Of a stretch of 64,000 nucleotides of DNA, positions 55,812 through 64,000 are shown piece by piece. Location of the stretch: the NCBI GenBank assembly GCA_963545485.1, contig CAUUJG010000001.1:105771-169770 (forward strand), read 5' to 3'. The position numbers and the translations under genes are program-made. Numbering within the stretch: position 1 is the first letter of the stretch; each line of letters starts with the position of its first letter. The notes under the pieces were generated by a model, which searched no databases, was not told where the DNA came from, and saw only the letters and a list, made by a program, of their open reading frames with translations. This DNA is from CAUTUX01 sp963545485. GTDB lineage: Bacteria; Bacillota; Clostridia; Christensenellales; CAG-917.

Positions 55812-56683
55812 TCATCTGTTTCTTTTTTTATCATAGATTGTATTTTGGATTTAATAAGAGCCTTCTCTTCTTCGCTATATGCGTCATAGATTTCGAGAAA
55901 ATCTAAAATAAATTTTCGAATGTTATTATTAAACCAAGGCTCAGATTTTTTAACTTTTTCACTATTCAAAAGTATGTCAATCCATCGTTTAGATAACACG
56001 CCTTGCCAATCATCAAGTAAAGCTAATTTATTTGTTAAAGAATCGTCTGGGGTATATATCAATTTGCTGTTTTCAATGGTTCTGTGCAGACTATTCCAAG
56101 AGAGGAGTTCTTTAAAAGAAACTTGTGGTCTAGGGCTTCTATCAGGAAACTGCATTTTAGAATTTATAGAATTTATGTATTGTCCTGTTACTACTTCAAT
56201 GTCTTTTGATGTGTGTCTTACAAATATTACCCATTCATCAGGAATAATTTGTTGGATACTAGAACCCGTAATAGAATCGTTCTTTGTAGATTTAAGTTCT
56301 ACAGTTTGATAGAAAGTAGAAGTATTACCTTTTATTTCTAAACATATGTCAGGATTAGTATAAGAAGCAGATTTACTTTCTTTTATTTTTTGTTTTAAGA
56401 TTTCATCAATTTCATCGGGAAGAATAACTCGACTAATCTTATAATCTCTATATTCCTCTATTGAGTGAGTTTGGTCATCAATAAAAAGCTTACTAACTAT
56501 TGGGTTGCTAGGTAACATGTTTAACTCATTTTCTATAGCAGATTTTAAATATTCTTTCAAGGGACGATCGGTATTTGCTTCGTCAGATTGAAAAGAGACA
56601 GTAAGTAAATTCTTTTTTTGTGAATTTAAAAATACTTCTAATTCAAGCATATAAAAATGCATAAAATAAGATTGGTTATTCAT
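55808..56683 (-). CDS. Probable type II restriction endonuclease of module 1
   Basis: 291 residues converging on the methyltransferase gene. A PD-(D/E)xK signature fits: NPDICLEI with Asp112 and, 16 residues on, VELKST with Glu129 and Lys131. SIQQIIPDEWVIFV follows, as in endonuclease cores. I do not recognise a named family, so the assignment rests on this motif and on pairing with the methyltransferase. No signal peptide or membrane segment. The site cut should equal the methyltransferase site. Confidence 0.75.
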   Translation of the reverse strand: MNNQSYFMHFYMLELEVFLNSQKKNLLTVSFQSDEANTDRPLKEYLKSAIENELNMLPSNPIVSKLFIDDQTHSIEEYRDYKISRVILPDEIDEILKQKIKESKSASYTNPDICLEIKGNTSTFYQTVELKSTKNDSITGSSIQQIIPDEWVIFVRHTSKDIEVVTGQYINSINSKMQFPDRSPRPQVSFKELLSWNSLHRTIENSKLIYTPDDSLTNKLALLDDWQGVLSKRWIDILLNSEKVKKSEPWFNNNIRKFILDFLEIYDAYSEEEKALIKSKIQSMIKKETDD

Positions 56684-56763
56684 ATCAAATTGTGCCTCAA
56701 CATAAAATTCAACTTATATTATAACGCATAATTTAAACCGTCGGCTCTATGTGGTACAGTTAA

Positions 56764-56824
56764 ATGAAGAAAAAAGAAAATCGCTTTATTATCTAAATTG
56801 AATATTCCTATAGCGTGAGAATCG
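56764..56824 (+). repeat. Second copy of the transposase 3' end
   Basis: Matches 54161-54219 closely (shared core AGAAAATCGCTTTATTA, then AATTGAATATTC and CGTGAG) in the same orientation, with scattered changes. Together the two copies bracket module 1. Confidence 0.75.
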
Positions 56825-56901
56825 TTTTTTTACTTCTAAAATACTTTTTACACAACAATTCTTACATTCCCAAAAATTTTATGGATTATTATAATAGTTG
56901 T

Positions 56902-56930
56902 AAAAAAAGAGACCCTTTGGGGTCTCTTTC
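56902..56930 (-). terminator. Terminator of the GLUG/InlB lipoprotein gene
   Basis: On the minus strand AAAGAGACC and GGTCTCTTT form the stem, followed by a T-run, 9 bases after the stop codon. Confidence 0.85.
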
Positions 56931-56938
56931 AAATTACT

Positions 56939-59470
56939 CTAGGCGAGGTCCTTTAATTTTGGATATCCAGTATCAGGACCAGATGGACCGTAGAATTTAG
57001 GAATATCCCAAATGTTATTATCACGAGCTAATGGATTATTATTCAGTACTTCACCAGCTTTATTATTCTGGAAGTAGAGGTTATCATTAGTCTTTTTAGC
57101 ATTTGAATTAAATAACGCATGACCGTTTATTTTGATATCTTTAAGATTTGCACCTTTTGAATCTTTTGCAAAATAGTCTTCACCGTTAACTTTAATAATG
57201 TTGAATTTATTATCTCCGCTTCCTTCAGAGCAAATGAATGATATATCGCTTGCTAATGAAGTGTCATCTTTGAAATCTTCATACCAGTCAAGTCCGAGTT
57301 CAAGTCGAGACATATCATAGTCTGTACCTTTTTTAGATTCAATCTCTGTTTTTAAATCAATTAAGAATTTGCGGTATCTAGCACGACCATATTTTAGCAT
57401 ATTGTCATTGTCATTTATGAGATCACGGTTTGCAGCAAAATATGAGAAACGAAGTCTTGTCGCATCTTCGGAAAGCTTAATGTTTATATTTCCATGTAAG
57501 TATACAGAAGATACAGTTGCGTCTTTATCAGTAAATTTTTGATATGTTGAATAGGCAACAGCACCAAAGTAAATGTCATTTTTAGAATTAATATTTGTTA
57601 CTGTCAACTTTAAATCAATGCCAATAATATTGTTACGATTTTCACCTATAAAACCGCCTATTTTTAGTCCATCTGAATTATCAACTCTTATAGTAGTATC
57701 TGAGGACACAGTTTTGATTTCTCCGGAATTAATACCGACACCTCCACCGATGTAAGTTTTATCAGATCCTAAATTGGCAGTAGGGCTGTTAACAACCAAT
57801 TCGAATTTATTTTTTACTTTTTCAATTTGTCCTTCATTTTCACCAGCAATACCACCAATTATACTTTCATTTACATTATCAAGGTTTTTAATTTTAATTT
57901 CTGTAGAATCACCAGTAATTGCAGAACCATAATTTCGAGCAACAATGCCACCAAATACAATTGATTTAGCACTTAATCCTACATTTGCAATGACAGAACA
58001 ATCGCTTATTGTAGGTGTAGTAGTTGAATTCTTCGATGATATATATGCGATACCGCCAAATGCAACAGAAGTATCACTTATTAAATCTAGGTCATCGAAT
58101 TTAACAGTACAGTTGATTATTTTTCCGTTATTTACATATGCAATTCCGGACACATAATTGTTATCAGTGTTAGTTGTATTGAATTTTGGGTTTAGAACAT
58201 TAAGTTTGTTTATTTCACCTTCGTTATATCCAAACAAGCTATATGCTTTAGAATTATCATCTCCATCAAATCCTTTTAATTTGGCACTTGCACCAAATTC
58301 AATTGTTTTATTATTTCCATCAAATCTGCCCTTAAATGGAAAACTTGCATCTGAGAATAAAGCTTCTATTTCTCCAGTGAATGTTATATCGTTAGTTAAT
58401 TTAATAATTGATTCTTGAAGTTGTTTCTTTTTTGCGTCATCATCTCCATTTTTTACATCTTTAATTTTTTTAACTAATGCATTATATTCATCCTCAGTTC
58501 CTATTTTTTCAACGCTAGAATATTTCGCATATAAAGTTACATTTTCTTTTAGAGGATCTCCATCAACATTACCATCTTTAAAATTGTATGGAATTTCGGT
58601 ATATTTCTTTTCTTTGTTGCTATCTATATATTCTTTTTCATAGTACCAGTGGTGAACAACCTTATCACCAGGCAGATTAAACATTTCATCAGTGCGAGCA
58701 ATGGCATCATATTCTTTTATTGTTTTTGAAGCAACAATTGTATCTCCTGTTTCTTTGTCTTTAAATTCTACGGTTATATCTGCAGCTTCTTTTCTCCATT
58801 TTGCGTGCAATTTATTTTCTTTTACATTCAAATATTTCCATTCACCTAGTAGAGAAACGGTGTTCGCAGCTTTTTTTGCCAAATCGCTCACTTGAATTTC
58901 TTTATCGTTTTCATCTTTAATATACCAATACAAAAATTTGTCACAGATGTTTGCAAATTCAGTTTCTTTTCCGGACTTTACTTTAGGAACACTGATTTTA
59001 GTGTCCTTGTTACCGTAATATATAGTTTGTTCTTTATCAACATCTACAAGATCTTTACCTATACCGGCATCCAATTGTAGTTTAAATTGTTGAGATTCAA
59101 ATTTTGGAGATACTGTCATATTTTCTTTGATTTCATCTCCTTCCTTCAAAATGGTTAAAGTACTTTTACCAGTTATTCTCCAACCTTTGAAGTCATATCC
59201 GATTTTGCTTTTTTGTGGAAGATAAATAAGGTTACTGTTATTATCTTTATTGACATCTTTATGTTTTTCGTCAAAAGTAAATTTTGCGCCAGATTTACGT
59301 TTGATCTTTAAATCAGATGTTCCATCCTCATATTTGATGGTTATCTCATAAATATTTGTTTCGCTATCTTTCCCAGGTGTTTTGTTCTTGTTTTTGGTAC
59401 ATCCGGCAAGAGCTACAACTAATAAAGAAACGATTAATAATACGAGTAATTTATATAATTTTTTCGTCAT
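56939..59470 (-). CDS. Surface lipoprotein with InlB-like and GLUG-like repeats
   Basis: 843 residues. The signal ends in LAGC (Cys24). InlB B-type modules occupy about 40-120 (SKIGYDFKGWRITGKS), 125-230 and 235-335. From about 390 to 660 a beta-helix of GLUG-like rungs follows (AYSLFGYNEGEINKLNVLNP, FGGIVARNYGSA, IGGIAGENEGQIEKV, KIGGFIGENRNNI), ending in PDTGYPKLKDLA as in many such surface proteins. Likely role: adhesion or polymer binding at the cell surface. GGAG precedes ATG and a terminator follows. It shares the InlB design of the broken lipoprotein at 159 but differs in sequence. Confidence 0.82.
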   Translation of the reverse strand: MTKKLYKLLVLLIVSLLVVALAGCTKNKNKTPGKDSETNIYEITIKYEDGTSDLKIKRKSGAKFTFDEKHKDVNKDNNSNLIYLPQKSKIGYDFKGWRITGKSTLTILKEGDEIKENMTVSPKFESQQFKLQLDAGIGKDLVDVDKEQTIYYGNKDTKISVPKVKSGKETEFANICDKFLYWYIKDENDKEIQVSDLAKKAANTVSLLGEWKYLNVKENKLHAKWRKEAADITVEFKDKETGDTIVASKTIKEYDAIARTDEMFNLPGDKVVHHWYYEKEYIDSNKEKKYTEIPYNFKDGNVDGDPLKENVTLYAKYSSVEKIGTEDEYNALVKKIKDVKNGDDDAKKKQLQESIIKLTNDITFTGEIEALFSDASFPFKGRFDGNNKTIEFGASAKLKGFDGDDNSKAYSLFGYNEGEINKLNVLNPKFNTTNTDNNYVSGIAYVNNGKIINCTVKFDDLDLISDTSVAFGGIAYISSKNSTTTPTISDCSVIANVGLSAKSIVFGGIVARNYGSAITGDSTEIKIKNLDNVNESIIGGIAGENEGQIEKVKNKFELVVNSPTANLGSDKTYIGGGVGINSGEIKTVSSDTTIRVDNSDGLKIGGFIGENRNNIIGIDLKLTVTNINSKNDIYFGAVAYSTYQKFTDKDATVSSVYLHGNINIKLSEDATRLRFSYFAANRDLINDNDNMLKYGRARYRKFLIDLKTEIESKKGTDYDMSRLELGLDWYEDFKDDTSLASDISFICSEGSGDNKFNIIKVNGEDYFAKDSKGANLKDIKINGHALFNSNAKKTNDNLYFQNNKAGEVLNNNPLARDNNIWDIPKFYGPSGPDTGYPKLKDLA

Positions 59471-59553
59471 TCTAAACTCCTATCTGCTAAGCATATAGAT
59501 ATAATATATATAATATATTTATCAATTACCAACTTAATCACCAATAATTTTGA

Positions 59554-60876
59554 TTAAATTTGAATTTTAAATATTAGGTTCATGATGTAGAGCCCCGCAA
59601 GAGCGGCAAAAAGAGTTGGAATTGTTACAATAGTTCCCACCCTAATAAATTCACTAAAAGAAAGCTTAAAATGCTTATGTCTTATTGTACTACGCCACAT
59701 CGTTGCATTCATTGCTGAGACTGGAGTAAGAAGTGAGCCGATATTAGACCCTATGATTGTTGCAAAAATTGCAAGAATCAAGAAAGAGGAATTTAGGTTT
59801 TTAAGCATGTTAGTGAAAAGAAGGCTCATCGCAATATTGTTTAACAAGTTAGAAAAAACAACCGACAGAAATCCAGAAGTAAAAATAGTATTTTTGTTAT
59901 TAAATATAGTAGAGAAGTCATGGGTGACGCCAGCATTTTCCAATCCTAAAACAATAAGAAACATTGAAAGAAGGAAAGGAATAAGATGCCACGGCATTCG
60001 CCTTAAAGTTTTTCGTATTTTTTTTAAAGATTGTTTTTTTGCTAAAAAACAAATTGTTCCAGATACAAATACAAATAAGAATGATGTTAATGAAACAATC
60101 CACATTGGAAATTTTGTAAATTGAGAGATAATTAATAAAAAAGTGCATATTGATATTCCGGTTACACCAATTATGAGAGCTGGAAGATTAAGAATTTTCA
60201 CATTCATAGGTGAAAATGAAAGTGGTTGTTTTAGTCGTTTTCTAAAAATTAAATATAATATCGATAGTGATGTTGCAGAAGCAAAAATCGTAGGTATTGT
60301 CATCATTCCTAAATAATTTATGAAATTGATTCCAAATGTAGTGGCGATGTAGTTATTTGTTATGTTTCCTATAAGTGAAAACATGCTCCAGGTATTTGCT
60401 GAAACAAATTCTACAAATAGAAAGGGTTTTGGATCAATTTCTGTGTTCTTGGCGAAGTAACATATAAAAGGAGTAAATGTGAGAATAACAGTAGCGTTGT
60501 TTGTAAGAACAGTAAGAAAGGCAACTATAAAATATAAAATGAAAAACATTTGAACTTGAGTTAGCCCATTTTTTCTAAGTGCCTTCACAGCTATCAATCT
60601 AAAAAAACCAGTTTGATCTAAGAATATAGACATACCTGATAGCGAAATAAAGATTATTAGTATGAATAAGGGATTCATGCTGGAGTTTGTCACTCTACTG
60701 TGAAACATATTGAAAGGCACAGCTTTTGTTAAAAAAAGAGTGATCCCGGAAAAAAATGGGACTAGCCAATATAAGTGCAGTTTAAATTTTTTTATATGTA
60801 CATTTAAGTTAAATATCATGCAAATTATTGTGCTGATACAAGACACAACAAGAGCAGATATCGCTAAGCACTTCAT
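59554..60876 (-). CDS. ArsB/NhaD-superfamily (ion transporter) permease
   Basis: 440 residues with about 11 hydrophobic segments. The landmarks are SGMSIFLDQTGFFRLIAVKAL near 60, VLTNNATVILTFTPFICYFAK near 120-140 and IGSNIGSLLTPVSAMNATMW near 385, the paired loops of ArsB, NhaD and SLC13 carriers. Substrate could be arsenite, Na+ or an organic acid; no ars genes are nearby, so arsenite is not favoured. The ribosome site is weak and it stands alone. Confidence 0.75.
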   Translation of the reverse strand: MKCLAISALVVSCISTIICMIFNLNVHIKKFKLHLYWLVPFFSGITLFLTKAVPFNMFHSRVTNSSMNPLFILIIFISLSGMSIFLDQTGFFRLIAVKALRKNGLTQVQMFFILYFIVAFLTVLTNNATVILTFTPFICYFAKNTEIDPKPFLFVEFVSANTWSMFSLIGNITNNYIATTFGINFINYLGMMTIPTIFASATSLSILYLIFRKRLKQPLSFSPMNVKILNLPALIIGVTGISICTFLLIISQFTKFPMWIVSLTSFLFVFVSGTICFLAKKQSLKKIRKTLRRMPWHLIPFLLSMFLIVLGLENAGVTHDFSTIFNNKNTIFTSGFLSVVFSNLLNNIAMSLLFTNMLKNLNSSFLILAIFATIIGSNIGSLLTPVSAMNATMWRSTIRHKHFKLSFSEFIRVGTIVTIPTLFAALAGLYIMNLIFKIQI

Positions 60877-61142
60877 GATATTAATTGTATCCTAAAAAAC
60901 GGGCGAATTCCATATCAAAATTAGTCAAAAACCATATAAATCCATATATAATATTGATAGATTAGTCCGATTAGATATGCTAAAAATAAAAAGCTATGAA
61001 AAGACATATTGTATTGAGATACTGTATAGCTTATGTTACAAATAGATTCAAAAAATCGAATTTTAAAGCAATTGGATATATGAAAAAAGCAGTATTTAAT
61101 TGCAAAATTGAGTTTGGTATGTTAAACTAAAACCACTTTTAT

Positions 61143-61233
61143 GGAGATTTACCCAAGTGGTCGAAGGGGCTCCCCTGCTAAGGGAGTAGTACGGTAACAC
61201 GTAGCTAGGGTTCAAATCCCTAAATCTCCGCCA
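61143..61233 (+). tRNA. tRNA-Ser (GCT)
   Basis: A long-variable-arm tRNA: acceptor GGAGATT/AATCTCC, anticodon loop CTGCTAA, extra arm around GTACGGTAACAC, encoded CCA. The restriction-modification module 2 starts downstream of its 3' end. Confidence 0.95.
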
Positions 61234-61475
61234 CCGCCAAGAAATCGCTAGCCGACAATATCAATATTAGCTCAAATATCGCCCTTGTGTGCCTAAGCTT
61301 TCGTGATTTTGATGTTAAGATACGTAATATCCACGCTGAGATACTACCCCTAAATGCGAGAAAAAGATTGTGTGGGGAAAATAAAATATGGACATCGGTT
61401 AGTTTTTAATTTTGGATTTTTAACTATCTATTTTTACTTTCACACACAAATACTTACACAATCCGGCAGTCGTTC
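61234..61475. other. Spacer between tRNA-Ser and module 2, no gene seen
   Basis: Less AT-rich in its first half than most spacers here (GCCGACAA, CCACGCTGAG). No open frame of note, no repeat of the tRNA 3' end within the window. Confidence 0.4.
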
Positions 61476-62150
61476 TTATTTAAACTCTCTCTCGTATAAC
61501 TTCAAATAATTTGCTGTGAATTCTCTGTACCAATCTTCGGCAAAAAAATTTCCTTTATATAATTGTAAAGTTTTATAAATGGCTTCAATAAAGTCTTTGG
61601 AGTCATTAAAAATAGAGGGCTTATAGTTTTTAAAAGCAGAGTTTGGTCGTATATTGTATATCATGCCTCTTTTTACTTGGGTTTTTAATGGATACATGGC
61701 TGAACTTCCGGAAATTTCCCATATTTTTTTAAGCCAAATATCTTCAATTGTAATCTTACCGCTGTTGTCCATTTCATAACCAAAAATAATATAATCAGCA
61801 AACAACCTATAAGGTTTTGTTTTTAAGGAATCACAATATGACTCAAAATTAGCGATGTCAAAGGCTGGACTTTTACAATAATGAAATGCTTTAACTTCGA
61901 GTAGATTTTCTTCATTACTTTTAGAAAGGTAAAAATCAGGGAACTCTTGAGTGTTCAATGGTTCTCTAAAATATATATTTTCTTTTATAAAATATTGTTT
62001 TAGCCAAGATTGCAATGTAACACCAACCGTATCAGTTGTGTTTAATATTACCCCTATATCAGCAAGATTAAATGTAATATAGCCATTTGTACTTTTCCAA
62101 TCTATGTTATTTAATTTATTAAAAATTTTGTTAGCACTTAATATATTCAT
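61476..62150 (-). CDS. NgoBV-like type II restriction endonuclease
   Basis: 224 residues resembling the NgoBV/NlaIV endonuclease family in length and in conserved stretches (ITFNLADIGVILNTTD, FPDFYLSKSNEENLLEVKAF, FDIANFESYCDSL, YIIFGYEMDNSGKITI, KKIWEISG). The active site is PD at 71-72 and EVK at 85-87. Members of that family cut GGNNCC, so this specificity is the best guess, not proven. It is divergent from its methyltransferase, with 152 bases between start codons holding a palindrome. Confidence 0.8.
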   Translation of the reverse strand: MNILSANKIFNKLNNIDWKSTNGYITFNLADIGVILNTTDTVGVTLQSWLKQYFIKENIYFREPLNTQEFPDFYLSKSNEENLLEVKAFHYCKSPAFDIANFESYCDSLKTKPYRLFADYIIFGYEMDNSGKITIEDIWLKKIWEISGSSAMYPLKTQVKRGMIYNIRPNSAFKNYKPSIFNDSKDFIEAIYKTLQLYKGNFFAEDWYREFTANYLKLYEREFK

Positions 62151-62178
62151 AATTAAGCCCCTTTTCAGTCATTAAATG

Positions 62179-62193
62179 ATGTTATTATAACAT
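62179..62193. promoter_or_regulatory. Perfect 15-base palindrome in the R-M divergent spacer
   Basis: ATGTTAT T ATAACAT. On the minus strand it contains TATAAT (62189-62184), the likely -10 box of the endonuclease. A half-site ATGTTAT recurs at 62271-62277 before the methyltransferase. It looks like a repressor site. Confidence 0.55.
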
Positions 62194-62302
62194 ATCTTGC
62201 AAGCTTTTCTATAAAAAAGCGTTCGGTCTTGGTATATTTGAATTTATAGCATTGTTTTTTCAAGTTATATATGTTATATTTCTGAAGAAAGGAGATATAA
62301 AA

Positions 62303-63775
62303 ATGATTGGAGGAAGAAGAATTAATTCAGGGAGAAAATCTTTGCCTTCTCATAAAAAAAGACAAGCAACAACAATATATTTAACAGAAGAAGAACAGAA
62401 GGTTATAGATAGGCTTATTCCTATGGGATCATTTTCAAATAAGTGTTCAACCCTACTAAAATTTAGTGTACGGGAGTATTCCAAAAAATTAAATACGAGC
62501 GTTACATTTATTGACTTGTTTGCAGGAATGGGCGGTATCCGAATAGGTTTTGAAAATGCTCTAAATCAAATGGGTATAAAAACAGAATGTGTTTTTACTT
62601 CTGAAATAAAAAAACACGCAATAGAAGTATATCAAAATAATTTTCCCAAGGAACATATTTATGGAGATATCACTAAAATTGATGTTGATGATATGCCGAA
62701 TTTTGATTTTTTGTTAGCAGGATTTCCGTGCCAACCATTTTCATCGGCTGGCAATAGATTAGGTTTTAAAGATACTAGAGGGACATTGTTTTTCGAGATA
62801 GAAAGGATACTAAGAAGTAAAAGTCCCTATGGTTTTTTGCTAGAAAATGTTGAAGGATTGATTAACCATGACAATGGAACAACATTGAATACTATGTTGC
62901 ATATATTGAGGGGAATAGGGTATAAGGTTAGCTATAAATTGATTGACTCTATAGATTTTGGGTTGCCACAAAGTAGAAAGAGAGTGTATATAGTCGGCAC
63001 AAAAGATATTGAGATTAATCTAGATAATTTCGAAGTGAAACACAAGAATTTTAATGAAATACAAGAACACGGTAAAGAAGTTGTAAAAAGTGATTTTACT
63101 AAAAAATTGCTGTCGCATTATTCGTCAGATGAATTATATGGGAAATCAATCAAAGACAAAAGAGGCGGATCCGACAATATTCATTCTTGGGACATAGAAA
63201 TAAAAGGAGAAGTAACAAATGAGCAAAAGAATTTGTTGAGCTTACTATTAAGAGAAAGAAGAAAAAAAATGTGGGCTGAAGAAATTGGAATTAAATGGAT
63301 GGATGGAATGCCTTTAACTCTTTCTCAGATTAGAACCTTTTATAATCACAAAGCTCTTGAAGAAATGTTAGACGATTTAGTTAGTAAAAAATATTTAGTA
63401 TTAGAGCATCCTAAAAAGATAGTTAATAACAAAAGAGAATATGATCTTACAAAGCCAAAAGGATACAATATCGTAACAGGAAAACTATCTTTTGAGTTTT
63501 CTAAAATATTAGATCCAAGAAGTTATGCTCCAACCCTTGTTGCTACAGATGTTGAAAAATTAGGAGTTATAGATCAGGGTGGAATAAGAAGATTAACATT
63601 GAGAGAGGGGTTAAGACTATTTGGATTTCCAGAAACATACAATATAGAATTTCTTAAATATAGAAACGGAATGGACTTGCTTGGGAATACTGTTTGCATA
63701 CCTGTAATTCAAAACATATCAATTAGGATCGGTGAAATTATAAAAGATAAGCTAAATAAATATAAAGCAAATTAG
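62303..63775 (+). CDS. DNA (cytosine-5) methyltransferase with N-terminal ribbon-helix-helix-like domain
   Basis: 490 residues from ATG 62303, chosen because AAAGGAG lies 8 bases upstream; a longer frame lacks support. Residues 22-62 (QATTIYLTEEEQKVIDRLI, then SFSNKCSTLLKFSVREYSKK) have the strand-helix-helix look of a ribbon-helix-helix DNA binder. The methyltransferase follows: motif I DLFAGMGG (71-78), catalytic GFPCQPFSSAG with Cys143, LLENVEGL near 192, QSRKRVYIVG near 233, and GNTVCIPVIQNI at the end. The region 320-400 is an insertion with a winged-helix look (TLSQIRTFYNHKALEEMLDD). It should protect the sites of the divergent NgoBV-like enzyme. The N-terminal domain may repress the module, as N-terminal extensions do in M.SsoII. 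Confidence 0.9.
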   Translation: MIGGRRINSGRKSLPSHKKRQATTIYLTEEEQKVIDRLIPMGSFSNKCSTLLKFSVREYSKKLNTSVTFIDLFAGMGGIRIGFENALNQMGIKTECVFTSEIKKHAIEVYQNNFPKEHIYGDITKIDVDDMPNFDFLLAGFPCQPFSSAGNRLGFKDTRGTLFFEIERILRSKSPYGFLLENVEGLINHDNGTTLNTMLHILRGIGYKVSYKLIDSIDFGLPQSRKRVYIVGTKDIEINLDNFEVKHKNFNEIQEHGKEVVKSDFTKKLLSHYSSDELYGKSIKDKRGGSDNIHSWDIEIKGEVTNEQKNLLSLLLRERRKKMWAEEIGIKWMDGMPLTLSQIRTFYNHKALEEMLDDLVSKKYLVLEHPKKIVNNKREYDLTKPKGYNIVTGKLSFEFSKILDPRSYAPTLVATDVEKLGVIDQGGIRRLTLREGLRLFGFPETYNIEFLKYRNGMDLLGNTVCIPVIQNISIRIGEIIKDKLNKYKAN

Positions 63776-63824
63776 GACTATATGTAGTTGAAAAGGTTTG
63801 ATTTATGTGCAAAGTAAAAACAAA

Positions 63825-63856
63825 AGGAGATAGCAGAAATGTTATCTCTTTTTCTA
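63825..63856 (+). terminator. Terminator after module 2
   Basis: AGGAGATA pairs with TATCTCTT across a short loop, followed by TTTC. The last 140 bases of the window show no gene. Confidence 0.75.
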
Positions 63857-64000
63857 TATTCAAAACCTAAAGGGATATAAATTTCAGCCATATATAGAAC
63901 CCTGAGCAAATAGGTTTTAACAGATGTAAAAAACAAATACAAAAACTTCTTTATATGGCAAAAGCAATCCTTTTAAAAACTCAACACAACAACATACATC

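Overview
The window is AT-rich DNA from a Gram-positive, low-GC, probably anaerobic bacterium. Clostridia-like Bacillota is the best guess. The support is the gene set: SpoVG, mini-ribonuclease III next to RlmB, HU, QueH, DegV, a BMP-type nucleoside ABC system, bifunctional AdhE, NCS2 uracil permease, and lipoproteins with LxGC lipoboxes. Species cannot be named from the sequence. There are no rRNA genes, no CRISPR array and no complete insertion sequence.

Layout. 1-5.3 kb is accessory: a large InlB-repeat lipoprotein broken by a frameshift, the tail of a phage terminase large subunit, and a Fic protein behind a phased array of short repeats. 5.5-8.4 kb (minus) holds HU and a P-type ATPase, translationally coupled. 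8.7-16 kb (plus) holds a degenerate tandem class II aldolase-like protein, xanthine phosphoribosyltransferase, and a nucleoside uptake system (lipoprotein, ATPase, two permeases), then tRNA-Arg. 16.3-19.9 kb holds pyrophosphatase-DegV and, on the other strand, serC-serA. 20-21.4 kb is a solitary AAA/DUF4143 ATPase with repeats on both sides. 21.5-25.6 kb is a HAD phosphatase, sodium/solute symporter and FGGY kinase operon. 25.6-31 kb holds spoVG, queH, an unknown membrane/cytoplasmic protein pair, rlmB and mrnC.

31.5-32.9 kb is a second AAA/DUF4143 ATPase bracketed by an exact 25-bp direct repeat. 33.2-39 kb holds gap, an aminotransferase with an HTH-cupin regulator, an esterase, a small membrane protein and apgM. 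39.2-43.2 kb is an NhaC-uracil permease-upp operon. 43.3-45.7 kb is a decayed beta-helix lipoprotein. 45.8-49.2 kb is adhE plus a small phosphotransferase. A four-tRNA operon follows (fMet, Met, Glu, Val), then leuS-serS. From 53.8 kb to the end the DNA is accessory again: a type II restriction-modification module between two remnants of the same transposase 3' end, a GLUG/InlB-type lipoprotein, an ArsB/NhaD-like transporter, tRNA-Ser, and an NgoBV-like restriction-modification module whose methyltransferase carries an N-terminal ribbon-helix-helix-like domain.

How the genes work together. Nucleoside/nucleobase salvage (BMP-ABC, xpt, uracil permease, upp), serine synthesis (serC, serA), lower glycolysis (gap, apgM) and ethanol fermentation (adhE) fit a fermentative host that scavenges from rich surroundings. 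The most unusual structure is the pair of solitary AAA/DUF4143 ATPase genes. Each is bracketed by its own private direct repeat that also covers the promoter area, which suggests self-contained cassettes. The phased repeat array in front of fic and the regulator-methyltransferase fusion are the next best leads.
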